From: Nematopogon swammerdamellus
Lineage: Eukaryota; Arthropoda; Insecta; Lepidoptera; Adelidae
Length of the DNA stretch: 64,000 nt
Reading direction: 5' to 3'
Assembly: GCA_946902875.1 (NCBI GenBank)
Contig: OX336340.1
Coordinates: 789,501-853,500, forward strand
Shown piece by piece: positions 53,515 through 64,000 of the stretch. The notes below the pieces were generated by a model, which did not search any database, was not told the origin of the DNA, and worked only from the letters and a program-made list of their open reading frames with translations. Positions within the stretch are counted from its first letter, which is position 1, and the number at the start of each line of letters is the position of its first letter. Position numbers and translations under genes: made by a program.

Positions 53515-53883
53515 TCAATACCTACTAATAATAAATCTGTAAGGGATGGCCATGGAGTAAGTTACTTTGTTTTATGAGATATTGTGTTTGTAGACTCTAG
53601 ATGTATGATACTAAAACTAAATTGACGATTTTTAGAACTATTTTCTGTATGTATATAACTATGTATATTCCACCATAGCTCTTAAACCGATCATCCGAAT
53701 TTGATGAAACTTATTACAAGCACATTTACCTATACGAGACATAGGATAGGCTAAATAAAATTCAGTTCCGGTTACGCTATGATGTGGCTGTCATACAAAC
53801 CGAAAAGGTACGGGGGCGGGCTTAATTATTTTCTTCTTTTTAAATTCGAATTTCACGCGAGCGAAGCCGCAGGCAAAAGCTAG
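53515..53883 (+). mobile_element. Helitron-like element inside the P-like element
   Basis: Ends GCGAGCGAAGCCGCAGGCAA AAGCTAG before a host T, with an imperfect terminal hairpin. Contains TTAAACCGATCATCCGAATT TGATGAAACTT. The 5' boundary is approximate. Confidence 0.6.
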
Positions 53884-53884
53884 T

Positions 53885-54249
53885 ACTACTTAAATTAAAT
53901 ACGTAATCACATGGATTATTTATTATATAAATATTCTGGAAAAAATATGATTTAGACTTAGCACGTTCTATAGGAAATCCGCCACCGCCGTCGCTCCCGG
54001 TTAAAATATCACCAAAATACCAATTCCCTGTGGAATCTTAGACCATTCACGATTCTAGTCTTCTTATTTGAGTCAGATTTGCAAATTAAAACGCAACAGT
54101 TGACCATTTTGGCTGAATTTTAGGAATAAAACTAAGAAATTGATCCCTCTGCATCGCGCGACGGAGCACGGCCGATGACTGCCGATCGGACCCGAACGCG
54201 GTTCGTGGCGCTCACCAACGAAGCTTCACCTCACCAACGCTCAGATTCT
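53885..54249. other. Right interior of the P-like element
   Basis: AT-rich, then GC-rich subterminal sequence from about 54145. No coding frame. Confidence 0.4.
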
Positions 54250-54474
54250 CTCTATAAAGGAGCGCAGCGACGTAATACAAACTCTTTGCTTACCGGTTCT
54301 TCTTCGTGGGTGTAATCGAATCGGATAGAACAAATTGTAACAAATTCGAGTACAGTCATGCTGTCTAGTGAATGCTTAATAAACAATATGTACAACAATA
54401 TTCAATATACAATAACCATTTTTACGGTAAGAGAAAATACAAAATGATTGAAAACTCACGTTTCTTGTATGGGC

Positions 54475-54652
54475 ACCCCCTTTTTTATTTATTGTTTTTT
54501 TTTAATATTAATTTCTTAGGATATCCGCCATAATAAATAACTCATATTCCTACCTATATTACGGTTCAAAACATACAGCCCTTTAAAGTTAGGACAGACG
54601 GACGGACAAACGGCGTAGGCTTAGAAATAGGGTCCCGTCCGGAACCATAAAA
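54475..54652 (-). repeat. Repeat D 5' half
   Basis: AGGATATCCGCCATAATAAA, GGACAGACGGACGGACAAAC GGCGTAGGCTTAG and GGGTCCCGTCCGGAACC. Confidence 0.65.
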
Positions 54653-55506
54653 ATCTTCGTAGTAGTTTTCTCCCAGAGGACTTTTTTCATCATACAAATG
54701 TAACTACATTTTAGCCATATGTATGACTTGTGCGTATCGCTATCGTTTCTAACATTTAGCTAACATGTATCTTATTTTTGTAAATGTCAACATTTTTAAT
54801 TTTATCCACTCTTTTGTACGAAGAAAGTGAAAAAAAAGTTCTCAAAATAAAAAGTCATAGCATAAAAGTTGTTCACTTTCAAATAACCTAGACTCTAGGT
54901 TATTTGAGACACTCTCTAGGTCCTAGAGAGTGTAGATAGAACGTGTAGAATCACTCCCTTTCAGATACTAACCCTACCACCTATTAAGTAACACCATGTA
55001 GGAAGGCACCTACATATTATAGGAAGACTAAATACTACAGTTGATATTTGTAAAGTTTCGGAGTTCGTTCGCGCAGGAGGGGGTCCGCATTTATATTCAA
55101 ATTTCGAATGCATAACCTATTATTATCCCTCCGAGTCCCTCCTCGGGGAGCGGTCTATTGTCGCTGGTCCCCGAAACTGTTCCGATACGTAAAATATCAT
55201 TATGATTAAAGCCCCGGACACTTGCGGCGCGTGGGCCCGGCGGCGGCGCTGTATTATATTGTCGAGACGTTTTATTTCACTTTAGTGTGCTTCCATTCTA
55301 TGTTGTAATAACGATTTGTAGGTCGTATACGGCTATCATTATTTGGTGATATTTCATCGATGTTTTTGGTTTTATTTTGGCTTACCGCCGCGCGCCGCAC
55401 CGCTCGGAGATAACATCTCGTCGACATACTTGTGTGTACATCGACCTCTATTGATTCAATGTAAGTTGTTAATATTGTAGCTAGCTCACTATGTTTTATC
55501 TTCATT
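54653..55506. other. Unassigned spacer with two adjacent palindromes
   Basis: Perfect palindromes at 54879-54907 (TCAAATAACCTAGA arms) and 54909-54933 (ACACTCTCTAGG arms), each with a one-base centre. A GC-rich patch lies at 55215-55250. No gene seen. Confidence 0.45.
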
Positions 55507-55903
55507 TTTTTATGGAAACTGACAGGGTTGGCTACATCACCTACAACAACCGTGATGTCAGCCACCTCGTGAACTAGGTGCCATACCAGTGCTTCCCTTC
55601 ATTTCATGCTACACTGAACTGGACGGAAAACACAAACTATTTACATAGCCGTTTCGACCGACGTTTCATTCAATGCGGTGATACCAACCCGGGCGGGATG
55701 AACCCTAACACCTGGTAAGGTAACAAGGGATGGGACCTCAGATCAGTACTGATCTGAGGAAGGTACCTACAGTTTTGCGTGGAATACGAACCACGGTCAG
55801 CCTCCAATGGTCGAGAGGTCACCCATCCAAGTACTGGCCGCGCCCAGGTGTGCTTAACAACAGTCGACCGACCGCACCACTGGGCTACCGAGGCTGACTC
55901 TTT
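55507..55903 (-). repeat. SINE-A, full length with 5S head
   Basis: TTTTTTTATGGAAACTGACA to CAGTCGACCGACCGCACCAC then TGGGCTACCGAGGCTGAC. The 5S box C inverse (CACCCATCCAAGTACTGGCC) is well kept at about 55818-55837. A GATCAGTACTGATC palindrome (55741-55754) sits in the middle. Confidence 0.85.
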
Positions 55904-55911
55904 AATTTCAT

Positions 55912-56116
55912 TGCCCCTTGCCCCTCATTAGTTGGTAGGCTCAAATTGAAGCCGACCATCATACTGGATGTAAGATGGCCGCATATCAGGTTGGGCTGTT
56001 CTCCTCTAGTTCAGTCTCTGGTATGGCATCTACCTTCCTGAAAGCGACGTTGGCTGATCGGAGCATGTGCTTTGACCCCTTTGACTCAGCTACCTATACC
56101 GGATTACATAAAAAAA
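55912..56116 (+). repeat. SINE-B 3' half
   Basis: TTGGTAGGCTCAAATTGAAG through ACCTATACCGGATTACATAA AAAAA. Confidence 0.8.
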
Positions 56117-56772
56117 TTAAAACTATCAAGTTTTCTTTTGGTAACATCTATGATATTTGTCAATAGGCATCTTTATCCGTCAATTCAGCAGTGCAGTGAA
56201 AGAGTCGCAGTCATGAAACCCAATTTTAGGAGCAGTGGTAGATTCTTGTGTTTGAGAACTAATGGGTTCTCAAAAGCCAAGTTCAATATAGTTTTCATGC
56301 TATAAGGACTAAATGCACTACTTCATAAATGTTTTTTGAGCTTTACCTTTCGCAGAATTTACCTCGGTCAGCGCGTGTGAAAGACAGACGGACACGGGAC
56401 CGTTTTATAATGATCTCTGCCAGCGTCGCTTACTACTGAACCCTAAAAGCAAAACAAATGATTAAGTAACACGCGACACGCAGTTAGCATTAAACACTTT
56501 ACAACCAAAATGTAAATCACATCGATAATACGAACGAGTACGAATTCATCGGCGCTTAAGTCCAAAGCTTATTATTCCGGTCGGAGGAGTGCACATAAAA
56601 GCCTTTCTCGAGTGTTCCTCCCACGGAGAAGAGAGGTGAGAGGAGTGCTCTAGGCAAACTGGGTACGTCACTACCAACTGGGGGCATAGGTAATCGAAGT
56701 TCGCGTAGCATTTCCTCAGTCGCGTCCACAGCAGGGGCTCGCTCGTTCTTCTTTCGAGCCAGCGCACGGGTT
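56117..56772. other. Unassigned, with GC-rich block shared with 24.7 kb
   Basis: 56620-56730 (AGGTGAGAGGAGTGCTC, CAACTGGGGGCATAGGTAAT) is related to 24680-24790. Elsewhere nothing recognised. Confidence 0.4.
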
Positions 56773-57095
56773 ATTTTTTTTTTATAAAACCTAACATGGT
56801 TGGCTCTCATCACCTACTACACCAGCACCTGTCAAACCATAAAACCTTGGCGACTAGATGCCATTTCCGTGTTTCCCTAACTGGACGGTTAACACGAACC
56901 ATGGTTCGTGTTAATTTACATAGCCTCTTCGACCGACCTTTTATACAGTGCGGAGCGGCAGCGTGTCGCCGGTATTTCTGTATTACGTCGGCCGAACAGG
57001 TTTTACGTAGAACCCGAACCACGGTCAGCCTCAACGGCCGAACGGCCACAAATTCAAGAACTTACCCTGCCCGAGTGTACTTAATCGGACGATCC
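56773..57095 (-). repeat. SINE-A with 5S head, diverged
   Basis: Tail TAACATGGTTGGCTCTCATC; head about 57010-57090 with GAACCACGGTCAGCCTCAAC. A perfect palindrome CACGAACCATGGTTCGTG lies in the body. Confidence 0.7.
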
Positions 57096-57824
57096 GACGT
57101 CAATTCAATTAAAAATAAAATTAATATGCAATTGAATGTTTGTTTCACTTCGTCATAACTAGTACAATAAAAAAACAACAAAATAAAATTTAATATCAAT
57201 ATAAATTAATAAAAGTAAAATCTAACATACAATTAATTTTCATAAAATCTGATTATCATTAAAAATTTGAATTAAATAATTATTGTAATGTAAGAATAAT
57301 ACAATAATTTCCTAAACCATCAACACGTCGTTCCATAGCACCACCGAGCTCCCGAGGCTGGCATGGCACCTATAATGAATGGTGCTTGATTGGTAGACTG
57401 CGAAGTCGTTCCTCGCCCCGCTACTTCCTCGCGCTGGCGAAAAATGTTTTAATAGAAATTAGAGCTAGCAGCAACTTCTCTCACGTCTCATCTCCGTGGT
57501 TCCTCCACTCCTTTACGTCGTCGCCGGGATTACATCTTGTGTTTGTTTTACAATCAGCCGCTGTTTGTTTGGGATTATATCGCTACCGAAACTTAATAGC
57601 GGCGACACTTCGCATGACAGATGACGTACAATAAATAAATATTGCATCAAGCGCGTGTCGGTCTGTCTGTCTGTGCGCACAAGGCTGTAAACTTAATGAC
57701 CGGCGCTGAAAAGGGTTTGGGGAAGTGGACGATCATGGCGTTGTCTTAGGGTCTCGAAATTAAAACTCAAAAAAATTATATTTAATGTAAATAAAGGGTC
57801 AAGTGCGTCAGGTGCTTAGTAGTA
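57096..57824. other. Unassigned spacer
   Basis: AT-rich to 57300, then mixed. CTCACGTCTCATCTCCGTGG (57480-57499) echoes 25060-25085. Confidence 0.4.
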
Positions 57825-58000
57825 ATAAGGGATAAGGACAAGGTGCCTCGCTAAAGGGCGACAGGTTAGCCACCTCTCACCTTGGCATGGTCCTACCATC
57901 GAGTCATGCAGCAGGTGGGTCTTCGTGCCTTACTTTCTGCTTGATAGTTATCTTGTCCTAATACATTGCTAAATGTGGTGGTCGGAGTTGTGCTGTAATT
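57825..58000 (+). repeat. Repeat C, interrupted by an LTR
   Basis: AAGGGATAAGGACAAGGTGC to GTCGGAGTTGTGCTGTAATT. The next C bases (AGTACTTGCAGCACAAC) reappear at 59210-59226, after the LTR. Confidence 0.8.
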
Positions 58001-58001
58001 T

Positions 58002-59209
58002 GCCCCACGTTGGGCGCCACTGTTGCCGGGTAGCTCAGTGGAGAGAAAGAAAACAAGGCGGGTTCCAGCAACAGATTTAATATTTAAGCGAGGTTCGGTG
58101 AACTCGGACAAAATCGAGTCAGTGGTTCCCTAGCTATTAGTTGCCGTCTGTTGATGGTGGGTAGGCCCTCCTAAGGACATTGATAAGGAGGTAGCTGTCT
58201 ACCTAATGTGGAGGCCTACGATGAGTAGATCAACAGCGGCGCAAGGAATAAGTACGTTAGATTAAAATTATAAGACTATTACACGGTTCTACATTAAAAG
58301 TTGAGTTTAGAAAATACGAGTTGACAATTTAAAGGATAAGCGATGAGGTCTAAAGATAAGTAAACTAAAACGAGACTAGCAAGACTAAGCGAGCGAGACC
58401 AGGCGTGTGTGTGAGTGAGTGAGTGAGTGTGTGTGGCCTGGACTTGCGTGAGAGGGCGCTCCGGTGCTGCGGTGAGGTCGCGGGGTCTCCCGTCGTCGAG
58501 ACTCGCCGTCGGCGCAGCTCCCGGAGTCGTCGCGGTGTCGCGGCGCGATGTTGCACACGCTGTGCAGGTCCGCAGCTCCCGTCCGTGCAGTGTTCTGCCG
58601 CGGCCTCGGGTGCTCCTCGAGGCTCGGCACGTGCTCGGGTGAAGGACGGTCGCGGCCCGTGTGCACTGCAATACCGCACAGCCGTGGTTTTGAGTAGGGG
58701 GCTCTCGGTCGAGGTGTCGTCGCCGAGAGTGTGGGAAAGTTAGAGTGAGAATGTGTGACATTAAGATTTTACAGGTTACATGTTTCGCAAAGAAGAAATA
58801 ATAAGCTCGGTCAGTAACTCACCTCGGCTCCTTGATGTTCGCGCACAATAAGGATGATATCCGCCAGGGATTATCTTGGCGTCGAACGATTAGGTTAGTT
58901 TAAAATATTTAAGCAGTGAGTCGTCGGCTCGCAGTGTCAGAGTGACGTTCGGTCCGGCTGTCAGCGATAGTCTGTCTGTGGTCGGTCTGTCAGTCTGTGC
59001 TCGCTGTCCTGCGCGCGAACGCGAGCGCTAAGAGCGGGTGAGTCTAGTCGAAGGCCCATAGTGCGCTCTCTGTCCGTCGCGACCGGACCGAGTGAGACGG
59101 TGCGACAAGAGTCGGCATCTTGCTCCTAGTAAATGTTCTTAGTGAATATTGACCCGTCAAAGGGTCTTTAATAGCAGAATTTGTTACGTGAATTAATTAC
59201 GGCGTAACA
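58002..59209 (-). mobile_element. Lone LTR with primer-binding site of an LTR retrotransposon
   Basis: On the minus strand a ~1,189-bp sequence begins TGTTACGCCG (59209) and ends CCCGGCAACA (58021), the TG...CA form of an LTR. One base further on lies TGGCGCCCAACGTGGGGC (58019-58002), typical of a tRNA primer-binding site. No gag or pol follows; sequence returns at once to repeat C. The LTR is unusually GC-rich (58380-58760 and 58900-59110), explaining the open frames up to 155 codons on both strands, which I do not regard as genes. Confidence 0.75.
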
Positions 59210-59224
59210 AGTACTTGCAGCACA

Positions 59225-59430
59225 ACCCCTATGAATAGATGTCTAACGATACCCATGGACATTCTGTGATGCACGGGGATTGCGAATGCCACCTACGGAG
59301 CCGGTTGGTGCGCGTCCGTGTTAGGTCGATTGTATAGGGGTGCATCCCCTGCCCAGTACGCGTAGTGCGGAGGTAGAAATATCAAAGCAAATGCTACCCA
59401 ACCTTTTAAAACTTCAACTCCACAAAGAGC
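59225..59430 (-). pseudogene. LINE C-terminal fragment, deleted
   Basis: The minus frame reads LPPHYAYWAGDAPLYNRPNT-type sequence, equivalent to PPPHNAHWTGIASLYAG at 61342, followed by a shortened 3' end. Confidence 0.55.
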
Positions 59431-61257
59431 CAGGGCGTTCTCGGAAGCACTTTCTTCACTTCCATGCATCCATAATGTAAAATTTACATTCACCGGGCCC
59501 GCTGCCACTGCGCGTCGATAAATAACCCGTACGGCCGGTAAGAGACAGCGTTACGGCGGGGAATGATGCCTGCGATGACACATTATAGGAAGAATACGTC
59601 TTTTATTTCCGACGATGGCGGCGGAATGACAAATTTCCGGAAAGCTTTTGTCTGCATTATCATCGTCGGTTGAATGCTCCACGGACAAGTACATTGTTCG
59701 TTTAATAGACGTTTGCATTTTTGTATAATTTCTTTTAAACAAATGATGTGTAAAGATTGATTTGGGTCGTTAATTTATTGTTTAATTCAAATGAAAATCA
59801 TTTATTGGATACATAATTAGGCATGTAGGATACAGTTTTATAAACTTTAGCTTTTACCTACAACTACCATATAATGTTCCTCGTCGTCCATTCAACCACA
59901 TAACGGCTCTCTCTAGACTACTGAGTTGAAATATTTAAGGTCGTAGAAGGTTTTTTCTAGGAGTCAATTATGCGAAGGTGCTAAATTGTGTGTACGTTTT
60001 TTCATCACGGATGTTTTTTGGAAGAGGCGTTTCTGATATTTTGCAGTGTTGTATGTAAATGTTCTATTTTATCCCTAAATCTGGTGTAATATTTATGTTT
60101 TTTGTCCTCAAAATGTGACGGGTTTTTTCGTACATGCAACGCAGCTCTCTTTATATTTTGTTTATTGTTTATTTATCATCTCTTGGCACAGTACACTGCG
60201 CTCAGATTTGTCATATTTATATTGTAACATTCCGCCAGTTCGATTATCACATCGAAGAACTGACAAGAAGCTTCACTGGAAAAATTTTCAATGTGCATTT
60301 TGTCTATTTTACAAAAATGTTTGCCACCACCTAAACGTGCATGTGCTGATTTATTTATGACAGATGCAGATTTTAATAACAACGGGAAAAATGTAAAATA
60401 TGAAATTGTATTTAGTTATACACCCACCACACTGGCACAAGAAGCAGGACAGTCTCCACAAACAGAACGCGTTCACGAGCACGACCGTTGTTATTGCATT
60501 ATTTAATTCTTCTCTCATCGTCTACAAGTTATTTTTAGGAAAAAACCTTCGATAAAAATTTATAGAGGCGGGGTTGGGGTATCAAAATTGTCGCATACTG
60601 TGCTACCAATAATTTGTTCTACTCCATACGTCGTCAGTTTGGCATGTGGTCGGTATCAAGTCGATGTGTGACAATTTGTTAATTATTTTACATGAGACCG
60701 CGCCTGTATTGATTTTTTCCTGAAAGCAGAAAACATGAACTCTCTGCAATAGTGAATGCGCAGCTCATATTGTACTTCCTTGATGCTCCACACCTGATGG
60801 TTTTTGCTTCCTATAATAGCTTCCGCATCCCTCCAAACTTCTACCGAATTCAGCCCTCCCCTTTCGCCGTCGCTCCACCCAGCCAGTTGTATGGCTTGTG
60901 TGGGTCGGATGTCAGACACATGGCTCTTGTTAAACTAACCCGCAACTACACTAATTAAACGCTTCCTACGTCTGCAGCGGAGGGCGTGTGTGCATCAACA
61001 TTCATCAAACATTTTATTATAATTGCTTTTCCATTTGCCCGACCCCTGGGTTGTGCTAGCGATTGGAACGTTTGATTCCGAAATAAAATGTTTTATGAAG
61101 CGCATAATTATCGAGCATACTTTTATTAATAGAAGAGTTTACAGACACGTGGACGGGTCTGAAATTCGAATTAATATTAATTTATTTTTATGGATCAATT
61201 TATCCATAATTTATACTAGAAATATTGAATCAATCCAAATGTACTTTATTGTACACC
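59431..61257. other. Unassigned spacer
   Basis: 1.8 kb without a recognisable repeat or domain. Open frames of 60-81 codons have no supporting features. Confidence 0.4.
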
Positions 61258-61299
61258 AGTTTAAAAATGTCACAAGTGGCAAGTTTAATGCCTTCTGGC

Positions 61300-61625
61300 A
61301 TTCTTTACAAAAGCGATCCCGCCGTCCCCTTTCCACCTCCGCACAACGCGCACTGGACAGGGATTGCATCCTTATACGCTGGACTTACCGCGATGCGTAC
61401 CAATCGGTTCTGCAGATCTTTCCTCCAGAGAACTGGTAAACTCTGGAAGGATCTCCCTGCCCACATATTTCCCCTCAAGTATAGTCTCGGGTCCTTCAAG
61501 AGAGGCGTGAACGGGTATCTGTCAGGCCGGCATTCTCAACCCCCGCATTCGACCGAATGTTCATGTGCGTCGTTTGACACCTTATGGGTGTCTCGGCGCG
61601 AGTATGTCGCGCTTTCTATAATAAT
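61300..61625 (+). pseudogene. LINE C-terminal end (CR1/jockey-like)
   Basis: RTNRFCRSFLQRTGKLWKDL, PAHIFPLKYSLGSFKRGVNG and YLSGRH in one frame, then the UTR block CGCGCTTTCTATAATAATTA shared with 29055-29330. Confidence 0.8.
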
Positions 61626-62280
61626 TAATATTGAAACAAAACCGCTCCTTGTGAACGATAGCTTGAGAAACGTCGAGGTGAAACAGAAACAGGACGAGCG
61701 CTGTGGTGGAAAAGTGACGACCCGCGCCGCCAGAGTTAGCGTCCCCTGTTTATGTGACTTGAAAGCTGATTATTTTAGCTCCAAATGACCCCGAGAATTT
61801 GTTCGTTGATATCCCTCGGGTAAGTATGTCTCTGTACGCCCTGTTTACCTATATTTTGCAAGTATGTGCAGATCGGAACGCGAGCCACGAAGGGTATCAC
61901 GGGGTCTTGAAACAATAATCCTTTGTTGGGTTCCATGGATTCTGTCCAATGTCTTTGCATGGATTAAATTTAATAATTTACATAGTTATCTGCAAGAAAC
62001 TACGAGGATAAGTCAACGGTTCGAGTTTGCCGGTCCTCGGGATAGTCCTCGGACTAAACTTACTCTAAACACGGGTCTGTTGACTTTAGCAAAGCCGACA
62101 TTGAATGATAATTAGCCGGGGTAGTCGGCACGCGATCTGAAGAGGAAACCGGTTCAGCGGTCCACTATAATAAGTGGCAGATAACTTGGCACACACACAC
62201 TCATTTCTCAACTGTCAACCTACTGTCAAAATTGACGTCTGTCACGAGAACGACTTAGTCCGTAGTTTGATGTAGTAAAT
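61626..62280. other. Unassigned spacer
   Basis: Nothing recognised. Confidence 0.4.
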
Positions 62281-62690
62281 TTTAGGTTTCCGTATCCCGT
62301 CCGGAAGCCTATTACTAAGCCTACGCCGTCTGTCTGTATGTCCGTCCGTCCGTCCGTCCGTCTGTCAGTCCGAGGGCTGTATCTCTTGAACGGTAATAGG
62401 TAGCCCGTTGAAATTTTCACAGAATATGTGTTATGGCGGATATAACAACAAATAATAAAAAATAGAAAAAGTAAAAAATTAAGGGGGGTTTCCATACAAG
62501 ACACGTGTTTTTTTCAATGTTTTTTTTTAATTAAGTTTTACCACATGTCACATCTCATCCCAAGAGTTAGTTAGAAGTTACTTTATGGCATTAAGGTTGC
62601 CTCTTGTGCCAATATTTTGTATGAAATGTGGTGTATACAGGGCACAAGTGCGAACGTCGTTCACACATCGAGGGTTCTGTAGCCATTTCT
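62281..62690 (+). repeat. Repeat D, mainly 5' part
   Basis: TTAGGTTTCCGTATCCCGTC, (GTCY)n at 62328-62372, GTTGAAATTTTCACAGAATA then TGTGTTATGGCGG. A cryptic 3' end inverse (CACATCGAGGGTTCTGTAGC) is at 62660. Confidence 0.75.
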
Positions 62691-63221
62691 TACTTGTGCA
62701 TCACCGCTGTCTGCTGCCTGCGTCTCACCTCATACCCGGCACCATGACACAAACTTCAAAATAGTTTTCCTGTCGTAAGCTCTAACTAAATGGACTATTT
62801 CGGTATTACATAGGATGTTTTGTTTTGGAATTTTCTCGGACAAACCTATAACTTTTATTGAAATGTAAAATATTGAAAAAGTAGCAATCTAGCCTAGATT
62901 TAAGACCTCATCAACGATATACAACTCAACCTATTAGGAAAATAATATGTTTAGGTGTATTTTCAACTAAATTTTTTGCGTCTTCTATTTAAGTTTAAAT
63001 GGAGTAGAGATCGCCTGACTTTGATTACCTCTTGTATTTTGTTGCCTTCCGACTCCCGTAAATCTATAAACATTTCTAGTTTCATGAGCATTGTTTAAGC
63101 AGTTTACGAGCTCCAGGCTGTGACAGTCAGACAGAAGGACGAATAGACACCTGACCGATTGATCGCTTCGCTGCCTACGAAACCCCAAGAGAGAGGTCTA
63201 CTCTACTGCCTACGTTGTCAT
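62691..63221. other. Unassigned AT-rich spacer
   Basis: Nothing recognised. Confidence 0.4.
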
Positions 63222-63252
63222 AGCTTTTTTTATGGATAACTGACACGGGTGG
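63222..63252 (-). repeat. SINE-A tail fragment
   Basis: TTTTTTTATGGATAACTGAC then ACGGGTGGCTG, truncated by LINE sequence. Confidence 0.55.
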
Positions 63253-63540
63253 CTGTGCCCAAAAGTTCAAAATAAGATTAGACACAGCCAATATCACAAC
63301 TCCTCGTGATACCATGCTCAGAGAGGCGTCATGCCAGCTGCAAGGCGGATAAAGAGGTTGTTGTCTAAATGTAAGAACGCGAGAAACGCCTTTTGAAGAT
63401 CCCCGGGTTATATAGGTGGTGGTGAACACACTCACCGGAAGACCGTTCCATATTTTCACCATACGACATAGGAACGATTTTGAACATCGAATTGGATTCC
63501 AATTCGATGATTTCGAAAAGCGATGCGTTCTGTTTTGAGG
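63253..63540 (-). pseudogene. LINE C-terminal fragment
   Basis: The minus frame has MVKIWNGLPVSVFTTTYI, as in the 9.4-9.9 kb copy, and shares its 3' UTR with that copy (AGACACAGCCAATATCACAA CTCCTCG on the plus strand). An 18-base block around ATCGAATTGG forms a short inverted repeat. Confidence 0.7.
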
Positions 63541-63545
63541 TTAGC

Positions 63546-63905
63546 TTGACATAAGCCTCTCCAATTTCTCTCCAGTTCTCCCGGCCTTCAGCGGTACGGA
63601 CGGAACCACTGCTTTCCGCCGACGTACTTTATGCCGTTATCCCACCTGGCGGGTGGTCTTCCTACACTCAGTTTTCCTGTCCACGGTCGCCAGTCGTCGT
63701 CTCTTCGGCTGACGTGCCCAGCCCACTGCCAATTTAGCTTAGCCACCCGGTGTCCAATATCGACTACTTTGATGCGTCAGCGGATTGCCTCGTTACGTAC
63801 GCACCATATCACGTAGCGATATTCCCAGCATGGCTCGCTCCATTGCTCGCTGGGCAACTTTCAACCTTTGGACAACAGCGACCATCAAGAGTCCACGTTT
63901 GTCCA
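63546..63905 (-). pseudogene. RTE-type LINE C-terminal fragment
   Basis: The minus strand reads AQRAMERAMLGISLRDMVR, a VVDIGHRVAKLNWQWAGHVS block, RPWTGKLSVGRPPARWDNGI and KYVGGKQWFRP, with a few frame breaks. It is the longest RTE fragment in the window. Confidence 0.75.
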
Positions 63906-64000
63906 CTTAGTATGCTTGTCTAATCTCGAATCTCGGAGCATTCGAGGGCAGAAAAAATTTAGTGCGAGCCCGAAGACCATAAAAGGACGCCACATACCAT

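Larger units (their letters stand above)
51100..54288 (-). mobile_element. P-like DNA transposon (3,189 bp) with THAP remnant
   Basis: Terminal inverted repeats of about 39 bases (CAAAGAGTTTGTATTACG ...) end at 51100 and 54288. A perfect 8-bp target duplication CTTACCGG is at 51092-51099 and 54289-54296. Removing the insert joins CGAAGTTTCTTACCGG to TTCTTCTTCGTGGG, the arrangement seen uninterrupted at 11140-11215. Inside are a THAP-domain fragment on the minus strand, a foldback with a poly(C) tract, a SINE-A and a Helitron. P-superfamily transposases begin with a THAP domain and make 8-bp duplications. No RNase H-like catalytic region was recognised, so the element is defective. Confidence 0.85.

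Noticed and set aside
58294..58761. 155-codon open frame and several overlapping frames on both strands
   Set aside because: They lie in the GC-rich part of an LTR, where stops are rare by composition. No domain was recognised and the frames overlap on opposite strands.

Overview
The window is repeat-dominated, intron- and intergenic-type DNA from an insect, most probably a moth or butterfly (Lepidoptera). The grounds are a (TTAGG)n-type telomeric tract, many copies of interspersed repeats typical of lepidopteran genomes (the (GTCY)n-containing repeat ending in TTCGACTCGCACTTGGCCGG, Helitron ends reading GGCAAAAGCTAG, RTE and CR1/jockey-like LINE 3' ends) and AT-rich spacer. There are no operons and almost no intact genes. 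Family names for repeats are by eye and were not checked against a library. For my own bookkeeping I call the recurring families SINE-A (body ending AACCGTGTCAGTTTCCAT + A-tract), SINE-B (tRNA head), repeat C (ends in TATG-type microsatellite), repeat D ((GTCY)n core), repeat E (AAGTCCGCCTTTGC) and repeat F.

Genes. The only well preserved host-type coding region is a single long exon (5122-6469, +) of a peptidase family S28 protein. It carries a one-base frameshift, and the catalytic Ser and Asp are not where the family has them. Other coding material comes from transposons: LINE reverse-transcriptase and C-terminal fragments; a broken ORF (39.84-40.73 kb) with acidic motifs resembling a PIN/FEN1-type nuclease, inside a hAT-like element; and half of a THAP DNA-binding domain (52.68-52.88 kb, -) inside a P-like element. 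A TATA box, start codon and 80-bp intron at 49.54-49.75 kb look like the start of a secreted-protein gene that stops after 19 codons.

Layout. 0-5 kb: LINE pieces, repeat D copies with a nested MITE and Helitron, and a foldback. 5-6.7 kb: S28 gene. 7.4 kb: interstitial telomere repeat. 7.9-8.4 kb: degenerate minisatellite with a 66-bp TIR-TIR micro-transposon. 8.7-26 kb: SINEs, LINE ends and repeat C, including a complete tRNA-derived SINE (15.36 kb) and a complete 5S-rRNA-headed SINE (17.11 kb). 27-29.7 kb: two RTE ends and a 31-bp tandem array split by a LINE. 30-38 kb: spacer with repeats, a GC-rich promoter-like stretch and several MITEs. 38.4-41.8 kb: hAT-like element with kilobase-long inverted arms. 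44.5-45.1 kb: 42-bp satellite with a four-unit higher-order period. 51.1-54.3 kb: P-like element with exact 8-bp target duplications. 58.0-59.2 kb: lone LTR with primer-binding site. 59-64 kb: LINE and RTE ends.

The most informative points are the transposon structures whose boundaries can be proved inside the window by target-site duplications or by a paralogous empty site, and the modular SINEs, which share a central body under different heads.
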